A stretch of DNA of 64,000 nt from Methylobacterium indicum (GTDB lineage: Bacteria; Pseudomonadota; Alphaproteobacteria; Rhizobiales; Beijerinckiaceae), in contig NZ_JTHF01000185.1 in the NCBI RefSeq assembly GCF_001043895.1, positions 1 to 64,000 of the forward strand. The letters are read 5' to 3'. Both the position numbers and the translations under genes were made by a program. Positions 1-9,393 of the stretch are shown here, piece after piece (positions within the stretch are counted from its first letter, which is position 1; each line of letters begins with the position of its first letter). The notes beneath the pieces were generated by a model. That model saw only the letters and a program-made list of their open reading frames with translations, had not been told where the DNA came from and searched no databases.

Positions 1-64
1 CGCGGGCGCGCGTCCCGCCGGACGGGATGCGCCGCGGGCGCCGGGCGAGTGGCTGCTTCCCGCG

Positions 65-2776
65 ATGATGGACAAGACCTTCGATCCCGCCGCCGTCGAG
101 GCGCGCATCGCCGCCGAATGGGAGGAGGCGCAGGCCTTCCGGGCCGGCCGCCCGGACCGCGCCGGCGCCGAGCCCTACAGCATCATGATCCCGCCGCCGA
201 ACGTGACGGGCTCGCTGCATATGGGCCACGCCCTCAACAACACGCTCCAGGACGTGCTCGCCCGCTTCGAGCGCCTGCGCGGCAAGGACGTGCTGTGGCA
301 GCCCGGCACGGACCACGCCGGCATCGCGACCCAGATGGTGGTGGAGCGCCGCCTCATGGAGCAGCAGCAGCCCGACCGGCGCAGCTTGGGCCGGCCGGAA
401 TTCGTCCGCCGGGTCTGGGAGTGGAAGGCAGAATCCGGCGGCACCATCGTCAACCAGCTCAAGCGGCTCGGCGCCTCCTGCGACTGGTCGCGGGAGCGCT
501 TCACCATGGACGAGGGCCTGTCGAAGGCCGTCCTGAAGGTCTTCGTCGACCTGCACGCGCAGGGGCTGATCTACCGCGACAAGCGCCTGGTGAACTGGGA
601 CCCGAAGTTCCAGACCGCGATCTCCGACCTCGAGGTGCAGCAGGTCGAGGTGAAGGGCCATCTCTGGCACTTCGCCTATCCGGTGGTGGACGAGGCCGGC
701 ACCGAGACCGGTGAGACCATCACGGTCGCCACCACCCGGCCCGAGACCATGCTGGGCGACACCGCCGTGGCGGTGCACCCGGAGGACGAGCGCTACCGGG
801 CGCTCGTCGGCAAGCGGCTTCGCCTGCCGCTCGTCGGCCGCCTGATCCCCATCGTCGCCGACGAGTATTCCGACCCCGAGAAGGGCACCGGCGCGGTCAA
901 GATCACCCCGGCGCACGACTTCAACGACTTCGAGGTCGGCCGCCGGCACGGGCTCGCCCAGATCAATATTTTGGATGAGGAAGCCCGCATAAGCCTCGAC
1001 GGCAATGCAGACTTTCTGGACGGCACGAGTCCGGAGCCCGAGGCCCTGGCGCTCCACGGCCTCGACCGGTTCGAGGCCCGCGCCAAGGTCGTCGCGCTCA
1101 TGGAGGAGCGCGGCCGGCTGGTGACGATCGAGCCCAACACCCACGCGGTGCCGCATGGCGACCGCTCGGGCGTGGTGATCGAGCCGTATCTCACCGACCA
1201 GTGGTACGTGAACGTCAAGCCGCTGGCCGAGCGGGCCTTGCAGGCGGTGCGCGACGGCCGCACCCGCTTCGTGCCCGAGACCTACGAAAAGACCTACTTC
1301 CAGTGGCTCGAGAACATCGAGCCGTGGTGCATCTCGCGTCAGCTCTGGTGGGGCCACCAGATCCCGGCCTGGTACGACGCGGACGGGAACTGCTTCGTCG
1401 CGAGCAGCGAGGAGGAGGCCCTCGCCCAGGCCGCCGCGAAGCACGGCCGTCCGGTGACCCTGCGCCGCGACGAGGACGTGCTCGACACCTGGTTCTCGTC
1501 CGGCCTGTGGCCGTTCTCGACGCTGGGCTGGCCGGAGCAGACTCCCGAGCTCGCCCGCTACTACCCGACCAGCGCGCTGGTGACGGGCTTCGACATCATT
1601 TTCTTCTGGGTTGCCAGGATGATGATGCTCGGCCTTCACGCGCTCGATGAAGTGCCGTTCCGCACGATCTACATCCACGCCCTCGTCCGCGACGAGAAGG
1701 GCGCCAAGATGTCGAAGTCGAAGGGCAACGTGGTCGATCCCCTCGACCTCGTCGACCGCTACGGCGCCGATGCCCTGCGCTTCACCCTCGCGGCCATGGC
1801 GGCGCAGGGACGCGACATCAAGCTCTCGGTGCAACGCGTTGAGGGATATCGCAACTTCGCCACCAAGCTCTGGAACGCCGCGCGCTTCGCCGAGATGAAT
1901 GGCTGCCGGCTCGATCCCGCCTTCGCGCCGGGGAGCGTGACCCAAACGCTGAACGCCTGGGCGCTCGGCGAGGCCGCCCGGGCCGTCGCCGAGGTGACCG
2001 GCGCGATCGAGGCCTACCGCTTCAACGACGCCGCCAACGCCGCCTACCGCTTCGTCTGGAACGTGTTCTGCGACTGGTACCTGGAACTGGCCAAGCCCGT
2101 GCTCCAGGGCGAGGACGGGCCGGCGAAGGAGGAGACGCGCCGGACCATCGCCTTCATCATCGACCAGATCTGCGTGCTGCTGCATCCGTTCATGCCGTTC
2201 CTCACCGAGGAACTGTGGGCGACGAAGGCGCGCGAGGCGGGCCTCACGCGTCCGCTGCTGGCGCTCGCCGCCTGGCCGGATCTCGGCGGGCTCGCGAAGC
2301 CCGAGGCGGAGGCCGAGATCGGCTGGGTCGTCGACCTCGTGTCGGAGATCCGCTCGGCCCGCTCGGAGACGAACGTGCCGGCCGGCGCCCAGATCCCCCT
2401 GGTGCTGGTGGCCCCGGGCGAGGCGGTGCGCGAGCGCCTTTCGCGATGGGGCGACACCGTGCGGCGGCTCGGCCGCATCGCCTCGATCGAGACCGTCGAG
2501 ACGAGCCCGCGCAACGCGGTGCAGCTCATCGTGCGCGGCGAGGTCGCGGCCCTGCCGCTCGAAGGCGTGGTCGACCTCGCCGCCGAGGTGGCGCGGCTGA
2601 AGAAGGAGGATGCCAAGCTCGACGGCGAGATCGGGAAGATCGACGCCAAGCTCGGCAATGCCGACTTCCTCGCCCGCGCCCCCGAGGAGGTGGTCGAGGA
2701 GCAGCGCGAGCGCCGCGACGCCGCCATCGCCCGCCGCGAGAAGGTGCGGGACGCCCTGACGCGGCTGCAGGGCTGA
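65..2776 (+). CDS. valS: valine--tRNA ligase
   Basis: Cytoplasmic class I aminoacyl-tRNA synthetase that charges tRNA-Val. The class I HIGH-type motif is HMGH at residues 52-55, following [18 protein letters not shown] follows near residue 85, and the KMSKS loop is near residue 550. The last 65 residues or so are Arg/Lys/Glu-rich and form the usual ValRS C-terminal coiled coil. The length of 903 aa is normal for the family. Two ATGs sit in tandem at 65 and 68 and either could be the start. No gene is visible in bases 1-64. The following gene is 175 bp away, so valS probably ends its own transcript. Confidence 0.98.
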   Translation: MMDKTFDPAAVEARIAAEWEEAQAFRAGRPDRAGAEPYSIMIPPPNVTGSLHMGHALNNTLQDVLARFERLRGKDVLWQPGTDHAGIATQMVVERRLMEQQQPDRRSLGRPEFVRRVWEWKAESGGTIVNQLKRLGASCDWSRERFTMDEGLSKAVLKVFVDLHAQGLIYRDKRLVNWDPKFQTAISDLEVQQVEVKGHLWHFAYPVVDEAGTETGETITVATTRPETMLGDTAVAVHPEDERYRALVGKRLRLPLVGRLIPIVADEYSDPEKGTGAVKITPAHDFNDFEVGRRHGLAQINILDEEARISLDGNADFLDGTSPEPEALALHGLDRFEARAKVVALMEERGRLVTIEPNTHAVPHGDRSGVVIEPYLTDQWYVNVKPLAERALQAVRDGRTRFVPETYEKTYFQWLENIEPWCISRQLWWGHQIPAWYDADGNCFVASSEEEALAQAAAKHGRPVTLRRDEDVLDTWFSSGLWPFSTLGWPEQTPELARYYPTSALVTGFDIIFFWVARMMMLGLHALDEVPFRTIYIHALVRDEKGAKMSKSKGNVVDPLDLVDRYGADALRFTLAAMAAQGRDIKLSVQRVEGYRNFATKLWNAARFAEMNGCRLDPAFAPGSVTQTLNAWALGEAARAVAEVTGAIEAYRFNDAANAAYRFVWNVFCDWYLELAKPVLQGEDGPAKEETRRTIAFIIDQICVLLHPFMPFLTEELWATKAREAGLTRPLLALAAWPDLGGLAKPEAEAEIGWVVDLVSEIRSARSETNVPAGAQIPLVLVAPGEAVRERLSRWGDTVRRLGRIASIETVETSPRNAVQLIVRGEVAALPLEGVVDLAAEVARLKKEDAKLDGEIGKIDAKLGNADFLARAPEEVVEEQRERRDAAIARREKVRDALTRLQG

Positions 2777-2951
2777 TCGGACGCACGATCCGGTGCGGGC
2801 CGTCGATTCGCGCGCACCGGAACCGGACGATCGCCCGGACGAGGCGATGGGGGAGAGAGACGCCCGTGCGGCGCCCGATCCGGGGGATCGGGCATCCGCG
2901 CGGCGAACGAAGAGGGCGAGCATCACCGCCACCCCGGAAACCTGCACAGGC

Positions 2952-3206
2952 ATGAGCCAGACGCTCGCCCCTCCGTCTTCGCCGGAACCCTCCCGCCGCC
3001 CGGTGACCGGCCGCTACGACACGCGGTCCGACGTGCTGTCCGTCCGCTTCGGCGATGCGGAGGCCGTGGCGAGCCGGGAGGTCCGGCCGGGCTTGCGCGT
3101 CGCCTACGATGCCGCCGGCGCCGTCGCGGGGATCGAGATTCTTGCCGCCTCCGCGGGCGGCCCGACGATCGACCGCGAGCTGCGGCGGCTCGTCGAGGCG
3201 GCCTGA
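2952..3206 (+). CDS. DUF2283 domain protein
   Basis: Small protein of 84 aa. The pattern YDTRSDVLSVRFGD, then GLRVAYDAAGAVAGIEIL, is typical of DUF2283, a short beta-rich family of unknown function. I chose the ATG at 2952. The open frame extends to 2793, but that part is Arg/Asp-rich and does not look like the family. The next gene starts 3 bp after the stop, so the two are probably co-transcribed. No function can be assigned. Confidence 0.72.
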   Translation: MSQTLAPPSSPEPSRRPVTGRYDTRSDVLSVRFGDAEAVASREVRPGLRVAYDAAGAVAGIEILAASAGGPTIDRELRRLVEAA

Positions 3207-3209
3207 CGC

Positions 3210-3941
3210 ATGCGACGCGGCCTGCGCCTCCTCCTGCGCACCCTGCGGCGCACCGCCCCGCTCGTCCTCGTCCTCGCCGCCGGCCTCGCCCTGGCGGCCT
3301 GGCTTACCGCGAAGGCCGGCGATCCCGCCCTCTACCCGCCGCCCCCCGGCGACGACGCCGTCACGGTGCGGCTCGTCGCCAATGCCTGGCATTCCGGCCT
3401 GCTCCTGCCCCGCGAGGCGCTGGCCCGGGCGGCCGCGCAGGCCGGGAGCGGCGCCCTCGTCGGGGTGACCGAGCGTTTCGGCGCCTACCCGGCGCTCGAG
3501 ATCGGCTGGGGCGATGCCGGCTTCTACCGCGCCGTGCCGACGCTCGGCGCCCTCGACTGGCGGCTGGCCCTCAGGGCCCTGTTCACCCCGGGCGGGCGCC
3601 CGGCGGTGCTGCACGTCGTCGGGATCGCGGACGCGAGCACCTTTCGGGGCGCCGGAATCGTGACCCTGCACCTGTCGCGGGCGGGGTTCGGGCGCCTCGC
3701 CGCGGCGCTCGCCGCCGCCTTCACCCTGCGGGACGGCCGCCCGGTCGAGGCGGGGCCCGGGCTCTACGGCCCGAGCCTCTTCTACGAGGCGCAAGGGCGT
3801 TTCGGCCTCTTCCACGTCTGCAACCACTGGAGCGCCGGACTCCTCCACGCGGCCGGCCTGCCGGTGACGCCGCTCCTCGATACCCTGCCGCGGGGCCTCG
3901 CCCTCGATCTCGCCTGGCGGGCGGGCGCTCAGGCGCCCTGA
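3210..3941 (+). CDS. DUF2459 (TIGR02117) family protein
   Basis: Protein of 243 aa with a basic N-terminus and one hydrophobic segment at about residues 15-30, so it is membrane-anchored or exported. NAWHSGLLLP near residue 58 and EIGWGDAGFYR near residue 95 are hallmarks of DUF2459, as is the CNHW motif near residue 208. The conserved His and Cys suggest a fold related to papain-like or NlpC-type enzymes, but that is inference and no activity is known to me. It follows the DUF2283 gene by 3 bp. Its end overlaps the convergent gene at 3929-4456 by 13 bp. Confidence 0.8.
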   Translation: MRRGLRLLLRTLRRTAPLVLVLAAGLALAAWLTAKAGDPALYPPPPGDDAVTVRLVANAWHSGLLLPREALARAAAQAGSGALVGVTERFGAYPALEIGWGDAGFYRAVPTLGALDWRLALRALFTPGGRPAVLHVVGIADASTFRGAGIVTLHLSRAGFGRLAAALAAAFTLRDGRPVEAGPGLYGPSLFYEAQGRFGLFHVCNHWSAGLLHAAGLPVTPLLDTLPRGLALDLAWRAGAQAP

Positions 3942-4456
3942 GGACCGGCCGGTGCGCGGCGCCGGAGGATGCGCCGCAGGCGCTCGCGGAACGGCACCCG
4001 GCCGCTGCGGGCGAGGTCGCGGCCGCAGGCCCGGGCGGCGGCGCGGTCGAACTGGACGGCGATCTCGGTGCCCTCGGCGAGCCGCAGCGCGAGCGCCGGC
4101 ATTCCCGGGCCGACCTCGCCGGCCGTCCAGCCGAGGACCGGGAAGAAGCAGTTCTCCACCCGGGTGCCCGCCGGCACGGTCTGGGCCGCATCCGCCGCCA
4201 CCGAGGCGGTGGCGAGCAGGGCCACGCCGAGCTCGGCGGCCTCCGCGGGGGCGAGGCGCACCGCGTAGTCCCGCGGCCCGAACGCCACCACGAGCTCGAC
4301 CTCGTCCGGCCCGGCGGTCACGACCGAGAAGCGCGGGGCACCGCCGAACGACGTCCGGGGCGGGGGGGCCTCGGTCGCAGCCTCGCGAGGGGGCGTCTCG
4401 TCCCGAGGCGTCCTGGGATCGGCGGCATCGGGAGACGCGGTCTCGGACGAGATCAT
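3929..4456 (-). CDS. hypothetical protein
   Basis: Protein of 175 aa that I do not recognise. The first 45 residues are Pro/Thr/Glu-rich and probably disordered. The middle (about 50-150) looks folded, with beta-type stretches such as VELVVAFGPRDYAVRL and an LGVALLATA helix. The C-terminus is strongly basic (RERLRRILRRR). There is no signal peptide or clear transmembrane segment. The start is the ATG at 4456; the frame continues far upstream, but only as a shadow of the efflux adaptor region. It lies just downstream of that adaptor on the same strand. Confidence 0.6.
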   Translation of the reverse strand: MISSETASPDAADPRTPRDETPPREAATEAPPPRTSFGGAPRFSVVTAGPDEVELVVAFGPRDYAVRLAPAEAAELGVALLATASVAADAAQTVPAGTRVENCFFPVLGWTAGEVGPGMPALALRLAEGTEIAVQFDRAAARACGRDLARSGRVPFRERLRRILRRRAPAGPQGA

Positions 4457-4545
4457 GCGGGGGCGGTCGCTCGCGTGCCGTGGCGGGGTGCTCCCGCCAA
4501 CCGTAGCGTCCGGACTTTCGCCGCGGCAAGCTCCGGCGCCGTGCG

Positions 4546-5778
4546 TCAGCGCACGGCGCGGCCGGGGGGGCCGGCGGGCTCGTTCGCGGCTTGACGCGCG
4601 GGCGCGTCCTCCTCCCCGATCCCGACCCGCTGGTCCTGGCGCAGGAGCTGGAGGTGGTCGGTGGCGATCCGGTCGCCGGCCTTCAGGCCCTTGAGAATCG
4701 CCGTGCGGTCGCCGAACTCCTCCCCGGTCGTGACCGGGACCATCGCCACCTTGCCGTCGTCGTCGACGCGCCAGACGATGCGCTGGTCGAGCTGGGCCGA
4801 CAGGGCGACCGTCGGCACCAGCAGGCGCTCCTCGGTGCCCACCTGCACCTGCGTGCGCACGAACTCGCCCGGCAGGTAGCGCTCGTCGGCATTGGCGAGC
4901 CAGGCCCGGATCAGCCGGCGGGCGGTGCGGGGGTCGAAGCGGTTGTCGAGCTTGTAGACGGTCGCCCTGCGCTCCGGCTTGCCCTGGCCGTCGAGGGTCT
5001 GGATGAAGGCGCGGTTTTCCCGGAGGGCGGCGCGCACCGCCTCCGAATCCTCGGCCGAGAGCGCCACCTGCACCTCGATCGGGTCGACCTGGACCACGCT
5101 GACGAGCTGGGTCGTGTTCGCGTTGACGTGGTCGCCGACATTGACGTCCGAGAGGCTGGAGCGCCCGTCGAAGGGCGCGCGGATCACCGCGTAGTCGAGG
5201 TTGAGCTTCTCGCGGGCGATGGCGGCCTCGGCCTCCTGCACCCGGCTGCGGGCGACCTGGCGGTTGCTCTCGAGCTGCTGGAAGCGCTGCTCGGAGGCGT
5301 AGCCCTTGTCGGCGAGAGGCTGGGTGCGGTCGACCTCGGCATCCGCGAAGTCGAGCTGCGCCGCCGCCTGCGCGCGCTGGGCCTCCGCCGTGCGCAGGGC
5401 CACCTCGAAGGGCCGAGGGTCGATGCGGAACAGGACCTGGCCCTGCTTGACGTGGCCGCCCGGCTCGAAGGGGCGCTCCGTCACCACGCCGGTGACCCGG
5501 GGCTGGAGCGCGGCATCCTTCGGCGAGATCACCGTGCCGGTATACGAGAAGGCGACCGGCACGGTCCGGGTGGCCGCCCGCGCCACCGCGACGGCGAATT
5601 CGGGCGCCTCGGGCGCACGGGGTTTCGGGGCCGCCGCCGGCGCCAGGAGCTGCGCCACCGGGCCGGGCAGGGCCCCGGACACGCCCCGGGGCAGCGGATG
5701 GCCGAGGCCCCACCAGAGGCCGGCGCCCGCCGCGAGCGCGGCCAGACCGACGAGGCCGTAGCGAAAACCTGCGCGCAC
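4546..5778 (-). CDS. RND efflux periplasmic adaptor (HlyD/AcrA type)
   Basis: Membrane-fusion subunit of a tripartite efflux system, 410 aa. An N-terminal membrane segment (LVGLAALAAGAGLWWGL) is followed by an unstructured linker. The biotinyl-lipoyl half-motifs (PRVTGVVTERPFEPGGHVKQG and LNLDYAVIRAPFDGR) flank an alpha-helical hairpin rich in Ala/Gln/Arg, and the beta-barrel domain carries the usual LLVPTVALS. The GTG at 5778 is chosen because AAGGAG lies 9 bases upstream; the open frame runs to 6060 without a site. It is divergent from the pump gene at 6072, so adaptor and pump share a 293-bp regulatory region instead of forming one operon. Confidence 0.93.
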   Translation of the reverse strand: MRAGFRYGLVGLAALAAGAGLWWGLGHPLPRGVSGALPGPVAQLLAPAAAPKPRAPEAPEFAVAVARAATRTVPVAFSYTGTVISPKDAALQPRVTGVVTERPFEPGGHVKQGQVLFRIDPRPFEVALRTAEAQRAQAAAQLDFADAEVDRTQPLADKGYASEQRFQQLESNRQVARSRVQEAEAAIAREKLNLDYAVIRAPFDGRSSLSDVNVGDHVNANTTQLVSVVQVDPIEVQVALSAEDSEAVRAALRENRAFIQTLDGQGKPERRATVYKLDNRFDPRTARRLIRAWLANADERYLPGEFVRTQVQVGTEERLLVPTVALSAQLDQRIVWRVDDDGKVAMVPVTTGEEFGDRTAILKGLKAGDRIATDHLQLLRQDQRVGIGEEDAPARQAANEPAGPPGRAVR

Positions 5779-6071
5779 GATACCGGGCTCCTTCGACGAC
5801 GCACGATCCGCCGGCGCGGGACCCGCCGACGGGCGGCCCGCAGGGACCAGAAGACCCGGAGCGAGTCCCGGGTTCCGGATCCGGGGCTGCCCTGCGGCGA
5901 TCCTGCCGGCGCAGGGGCGGGGCGCCGGCCTGCCGGGGGGAACACCCTCGGACACGATCGCGTTGCACGAGAGCTTTTCACATTCCCGTCGCGGGCCCCG
6001 AGGCGGCCGTCTCCAGGGCCCGGCGGCTCGCGGCGGCCCCGCCGGCCGTCGGCGGCGCACCGGGACACGGG
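5779..6071. promoter_or_regulatory. divergent promoter region between adaptor and RND pump
   Basis: This is the only non-coding DNA between the two divergent halves of the efflux system, so both promoters must lie here. AAGGAG at the adaptor end serves the GTG at 5778. I see no clean sigma-70 hexamers or palindromic operator, and no regulator gene (TetR, MarR or two-component) is adjacent. Confidence 0.5.
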
Positions 6072-9000
6072 ATGTTCGCCACCTTCGTCGACCGGCCCGT
6101 CCTGGCGGGCGTGATCTCGGTGCTCATCACCCTGATCGGGGCCGTGGCGGGCTTTTCCCTGCCGATCGCCCAGTTCCCCGAGATCGCGCCGCCGATCATC
6201 AACATCCAGGCGACCTATCCGGGCGCCACGGCGCAGCAGGCCTACGAGGCGATCGCGATCCCGCTCGAGCAGGAGATCAACGGCGCGCAGAACCTGATCT
6301 ACATCAGCTCGACCAGCAACGCCGACGGCAGCGTCGGCATGGACGCGACCTTCGAGGTCGGCTCCGACCTCAACGCCGCCGCCGCCGACGTGCTGACCCG
6401 GGCCCAGCGGGCCGAATCGCGCCTGCCGCAGGCGGTGCGCGACCAGGGCCTGGAGATCGTGAAATCGTCGCGCCAGCGCCTCGGCAACGTGGTGCTCTAC
6501 AGCGACGGCGACCGCTACGACGAGCTCTTCCTGTCGAACTGGGCCGAGACCCAGGTGATCAAGCCCCTGCGCCGGGTCGCCGGCATGGGCCGCATCGTCA
6601 ACTTCTCGAACAAGCGCTACGCGATGCGGGTCTGGCTCGACCCGGCCCGGATGGAATCGCTCGGCATCGGGCCGAGCCAGATCGTCCAGGCGGTCGAGCA
6701 GCAGAACGCCCAGATCACCGTGGGCTCGCTCGGCAAGGAGCCGGTGCGCGACGCCCCCGCCTTCGAGCTGCAGATCGTCACCAAGGGCCGCCTGACGGAG
6801 CCCAGGGAATTCGCCGACGTGGTGATCCGGGCCAATCCCGACGGCTCGGTGGTGCGCATCCGCGACGTCGGCCGGGTCGAGCTCGGCTCGGAGCAGTACG
6901 GCAGCCGCTCGACCTACGACAACGCGCCCGCCGCCTCGCTCGGCCTGTACCAGAACCCGGAGGCCAACGCCGTCGAGGTCATGAAGGGCGTCCACGCCAC
7001 CATGAAGGACCTCGCCAAGCGCTTTCCCCCGGGCCTGCACTACCGCATCGCCCTCGACCGCACCGAGTTCGTCACCGCCTCGATCCACGAGGTGATCAAG
7101 ACCCTGATCGAGGCGATCGTGCTGGTCGTCGTGATCACCTACCTGTTCCTGCAGAGCTGGCGCGCGACCCTGATCCCGGCGATCGCCGTGCCGGTGGCGC
7201 TCGTCGGCACCTTCGGGCCGATGGCGGCGCTCGGCTTCTCGTTCAACACCCTGAGCCTGCTCGGGCTGGTGCTGGCGGTGGGGCTCGTGGTCGACGACGC
7301 GATCATCGTGGTCGAGAACACCGAGCGGCTGATGGAGGAGGGCCAGGAGCCCCGCGCGGCCGCCCGGGAGGCGGTGAACGAGGTGGCGGGCCCGGTCATC
7401 GCCACCACCCTGGTGCTCGCCGCCCTGTTCGTGCCGGTCGCCTTCATCCCGGGGCTGACCGGCCAGCTCTACAACCAGTTCGCGCTCACCATCGCGATCT
7501 CGGTGCTGATCTCGGCCCTCGTCTCGCTCACCCTCACGCCGGCCCTGTGCGCCCTGCTCCTGCGACCCCACGACAAGGCGGCCCACCGGAGCCGCTGGCG
7601 GGCGCCGCTGCGCTGGTTCAACGCCGGCCTCGACCGGGCGACCGGGGTCGCGGTCGGCTCGGTCGGGCGCCTGTCGCGCCACCTCGTCGCGACGGGGCTC
7701 GTGTTCCTGGTCTTTGCCGGATTGACGGCCTGGATGGTGACGAGCCGCCCGAGCGCCTTCGTGCCGCAGGAGGACCAGGGCTACTTCTTCGCCGACATCG
7801 CGATGCCGAAGGGCGCCTCCGTCGCCCGTACCGCCGCGATGGTGGAGGAGGTGGGGCGTGCGGCTCTGGCCGAGCCCTCCGTCGCCGGCACGATCGGGGT
7901 CGCCGGACGCGGCATCCTGGCCGACGTCACCGCGCCGTTCTACGGCTTCCAGATCCCGACCCTGAAGCTCTGGGACCAGCGCGAGGAGACGGTCGCCGAC
8001 GTGATCGGGCGGCTGAGGAAGCAGTTCAAGAACCACCCGGACGGGGTCTTGCGCATCGTCGACCCGTCGCCGCTGCCGGGGCTGGGCTCCCGCGGCGGCC
8101 TGACGCTCGAATTGCAGGATCGCAGCGGCGCGGGCGGCCTCACCCTCGCCAAGACCGCCGAGGACTTCATCGCCGAGCTGAAGAGGCTGCCCGAGGTCGG
8201 CGGCGCCACCGCCACCACGAGCTACGGCGTGCCGCAGCTGCGCCTCGACATCGACCGGGCCAAGGCCGAGCAACTCGGCGTCAGCCTGCCATCGCTGTTC
8301 GACGCGCTCGGCACCTATGTCGGCTCGTCCTTCGTCAACCTCTTCAACAAATTCGGCTTCGTCTACCAGGTCTACGTCCAGAGCGAGTCGCAGGGGCGGC
8401 GCACGATCCAGGACCTCGCGCGGCTGACGGTGCCGAACAAGAACGGCGAGCCGGTGCAGATCGGCGCGCTCGTCACGCCGCATTTCGTCAGCGGGCCGAC
8501 GGCGGTCCTGTCCTACAACACCTACCCGGCGATCGAGATCGCGGTCGACACCGCCGAGAGCGCGAGCTCCGGCGCGGCGATCGCGGCGATCGAGCGCCTC
8601 GCCGACACGGCGTTGCCGACCGACTACACGGTGGAATGGACCGAGGTCGCCTACCAGGAGAAGATCGCCGGCGGCTGGGCGCCGCTGATCTTCGGGCTCG
8701 GCGTGGTGATGATCGTGCTGCTGCTCGCCGGCCAGTACGAGAGCCTGCGGCTGCCCTTCGTGGTGATCCTGGTGACGCCGCTCGCCCTGTTCGGGGCCGT
8801 CGGCGCGCTGGCGCTCCGCGACCTGCCCCTCGACATCTTCGGGCAGATCGGGCTCCTGCTCCTCGTCGGGCTGGCGGCCAAGAACGCGATCCTGCTCGTC
8901 TCCTTCGCCCGCGACCTCAGCGCCAAGGGCGAGGATCCCGTGACGGCGGCCCGGGACGCGGTGCGGCTGCGGCTGCGGCCGATCCTGATGACCTCCTTCG

Positions 9001-9218
9001 CCTTCATCCTCGGCTCGGTGCCGCTCGCCGTCGCGAGCGGCGCGAGCGCCAATGCCCGCATCTCGATGGGCACGGTGGTGATCGGCGGGCTCCTCGTCGC
9101 GACGCTGCTGACCCTGTTCGTCACCCCGGTCTTCTACGTCGCGGCCGAGCGGCTGGTGGCGCGGCGCGGGCGCAAGGCCGGGGAGGGCCCGCGCGGGGTG
9201 GCGCATCCGGCGGAGTAG
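6072..9218 (+). CDS. RND family efflux pump permease (AcrB/HAE1 type)
   Basis: Inner-membrane proton-driven drug exporter of 1048 aa, the usual AcrB length. The first transmembrane helix is followed by the docking and porter domain opening with FPEIAPP. TM helices 2-6 follow near residues 340-500, then a second porter half and helices 8-12. The two adjacent aspartates of the proton relay are present in GLVVDDAIIVVEN at about 407-408, and a relay Lys lies in LVGLAAKNAILLV. It should work with the divergent adaptor. No TolC-like outer-membrane gene is nearby, so the channel must be encoded elsewhere. Substrates cannot be read from sequence. Confidence 0.96.
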   Translation: MFATFVDRPVLAGVISVLITLIGAVAGFSLPIAQFPEIAPPIINIQATYPGATAQQAYEAIAIPLEQEINGAQNLIYISSTSNADGSVGMDATFEVGSDLNAAAADVLTRAQRAESRLPQAVRDQGLEIVKSSRQRLGNVVLYSDGDRYDELFLSNWAETQVIKPLRRVAGMGRIVNFSNKRYAMRVWLDPARMESLGIGPSQIVQAVEQQNAQITVGSLGKEPVRDAPAFELQIVTKGRLTEPREFADVVIRANPDGSVVRIRDVGRVELGSEQYGSRSTYDNAPAASLGLYQNPEANAVEVMKGVHATMKDLAKRFPPGLHYRIALDRTEFVTASIHEVIKTLIEAIVLVVVITYLFLQSWRATLIPAIAVPVALVGTFGPMAALGFSFNTLSLLGLVLAVGLVVDDAIIVVENTERLMEEGQEPRAAAREAVNEVAGPVIATTLVLAALFVPVAFIPGLTGQLYNQFALTIAISVLISALVSLTLTPALCALLLRPHDKAAHRSRWRAPLRWFNAGLDRATGVAVGSVGRLSRHLVATGLVFLVFAGLTAWMVTSRPSAFVPQEDQGYFFADIAMPKGASVARTAAMVEEVGRAALAEPSVAGTIGVAGRGILADVTAPFYGFQIPTLKLWDQREETVADVIGRLRKQFKNHPDGVLRIVDPSPLPGLGSRGGLTLELQDRSGAGGLTLAKTAEDFIAELKRLPEVGGATATTSYGVPQLRLDIDRAKAEQLGVSLPSLFDALGTYVGSSFVNLFNKFGFVYQVYVQSESQGRRTIQDLARLTVPNKNGEPVQIGALVTPHFVSGPTAVLSYNTYPAIEIAVDTAESASSGAAIAAIERLADTALPTDYTVEWTEVAYQEKIAGGWAPLIFGLGVVMIVLLLAGQYESLRLPFVVILVTPLALFGAVGALALRDLPLDIFGQIGLLLLVGLAAKNAILLVSFARDLSAKGEDPVTAARDAVRLRLRPILMTSFAFILGSVPLAVASGASANARISMGTVVIGGLLVATLLTLFVTPVFYVAAERLVARRGRKAGEGPRGVAHPAE

Positions 9219-9393
9219 GGCCGCCCGCCTGTGGATGGGTGTGGACGGGACTCGCGCAAAGGTCACCGTTACGCTTTCGTTTACGCAGGGCCGGCAGGGT
9301 TTCGCTCGAGTGCAGCGTAACCCCGTGCGGCCCTGAGGCCTGCTCCCCGGACCGGGTGGGCAGCCTCGGAGCGGCGCGGGATCCGAGGGATCG

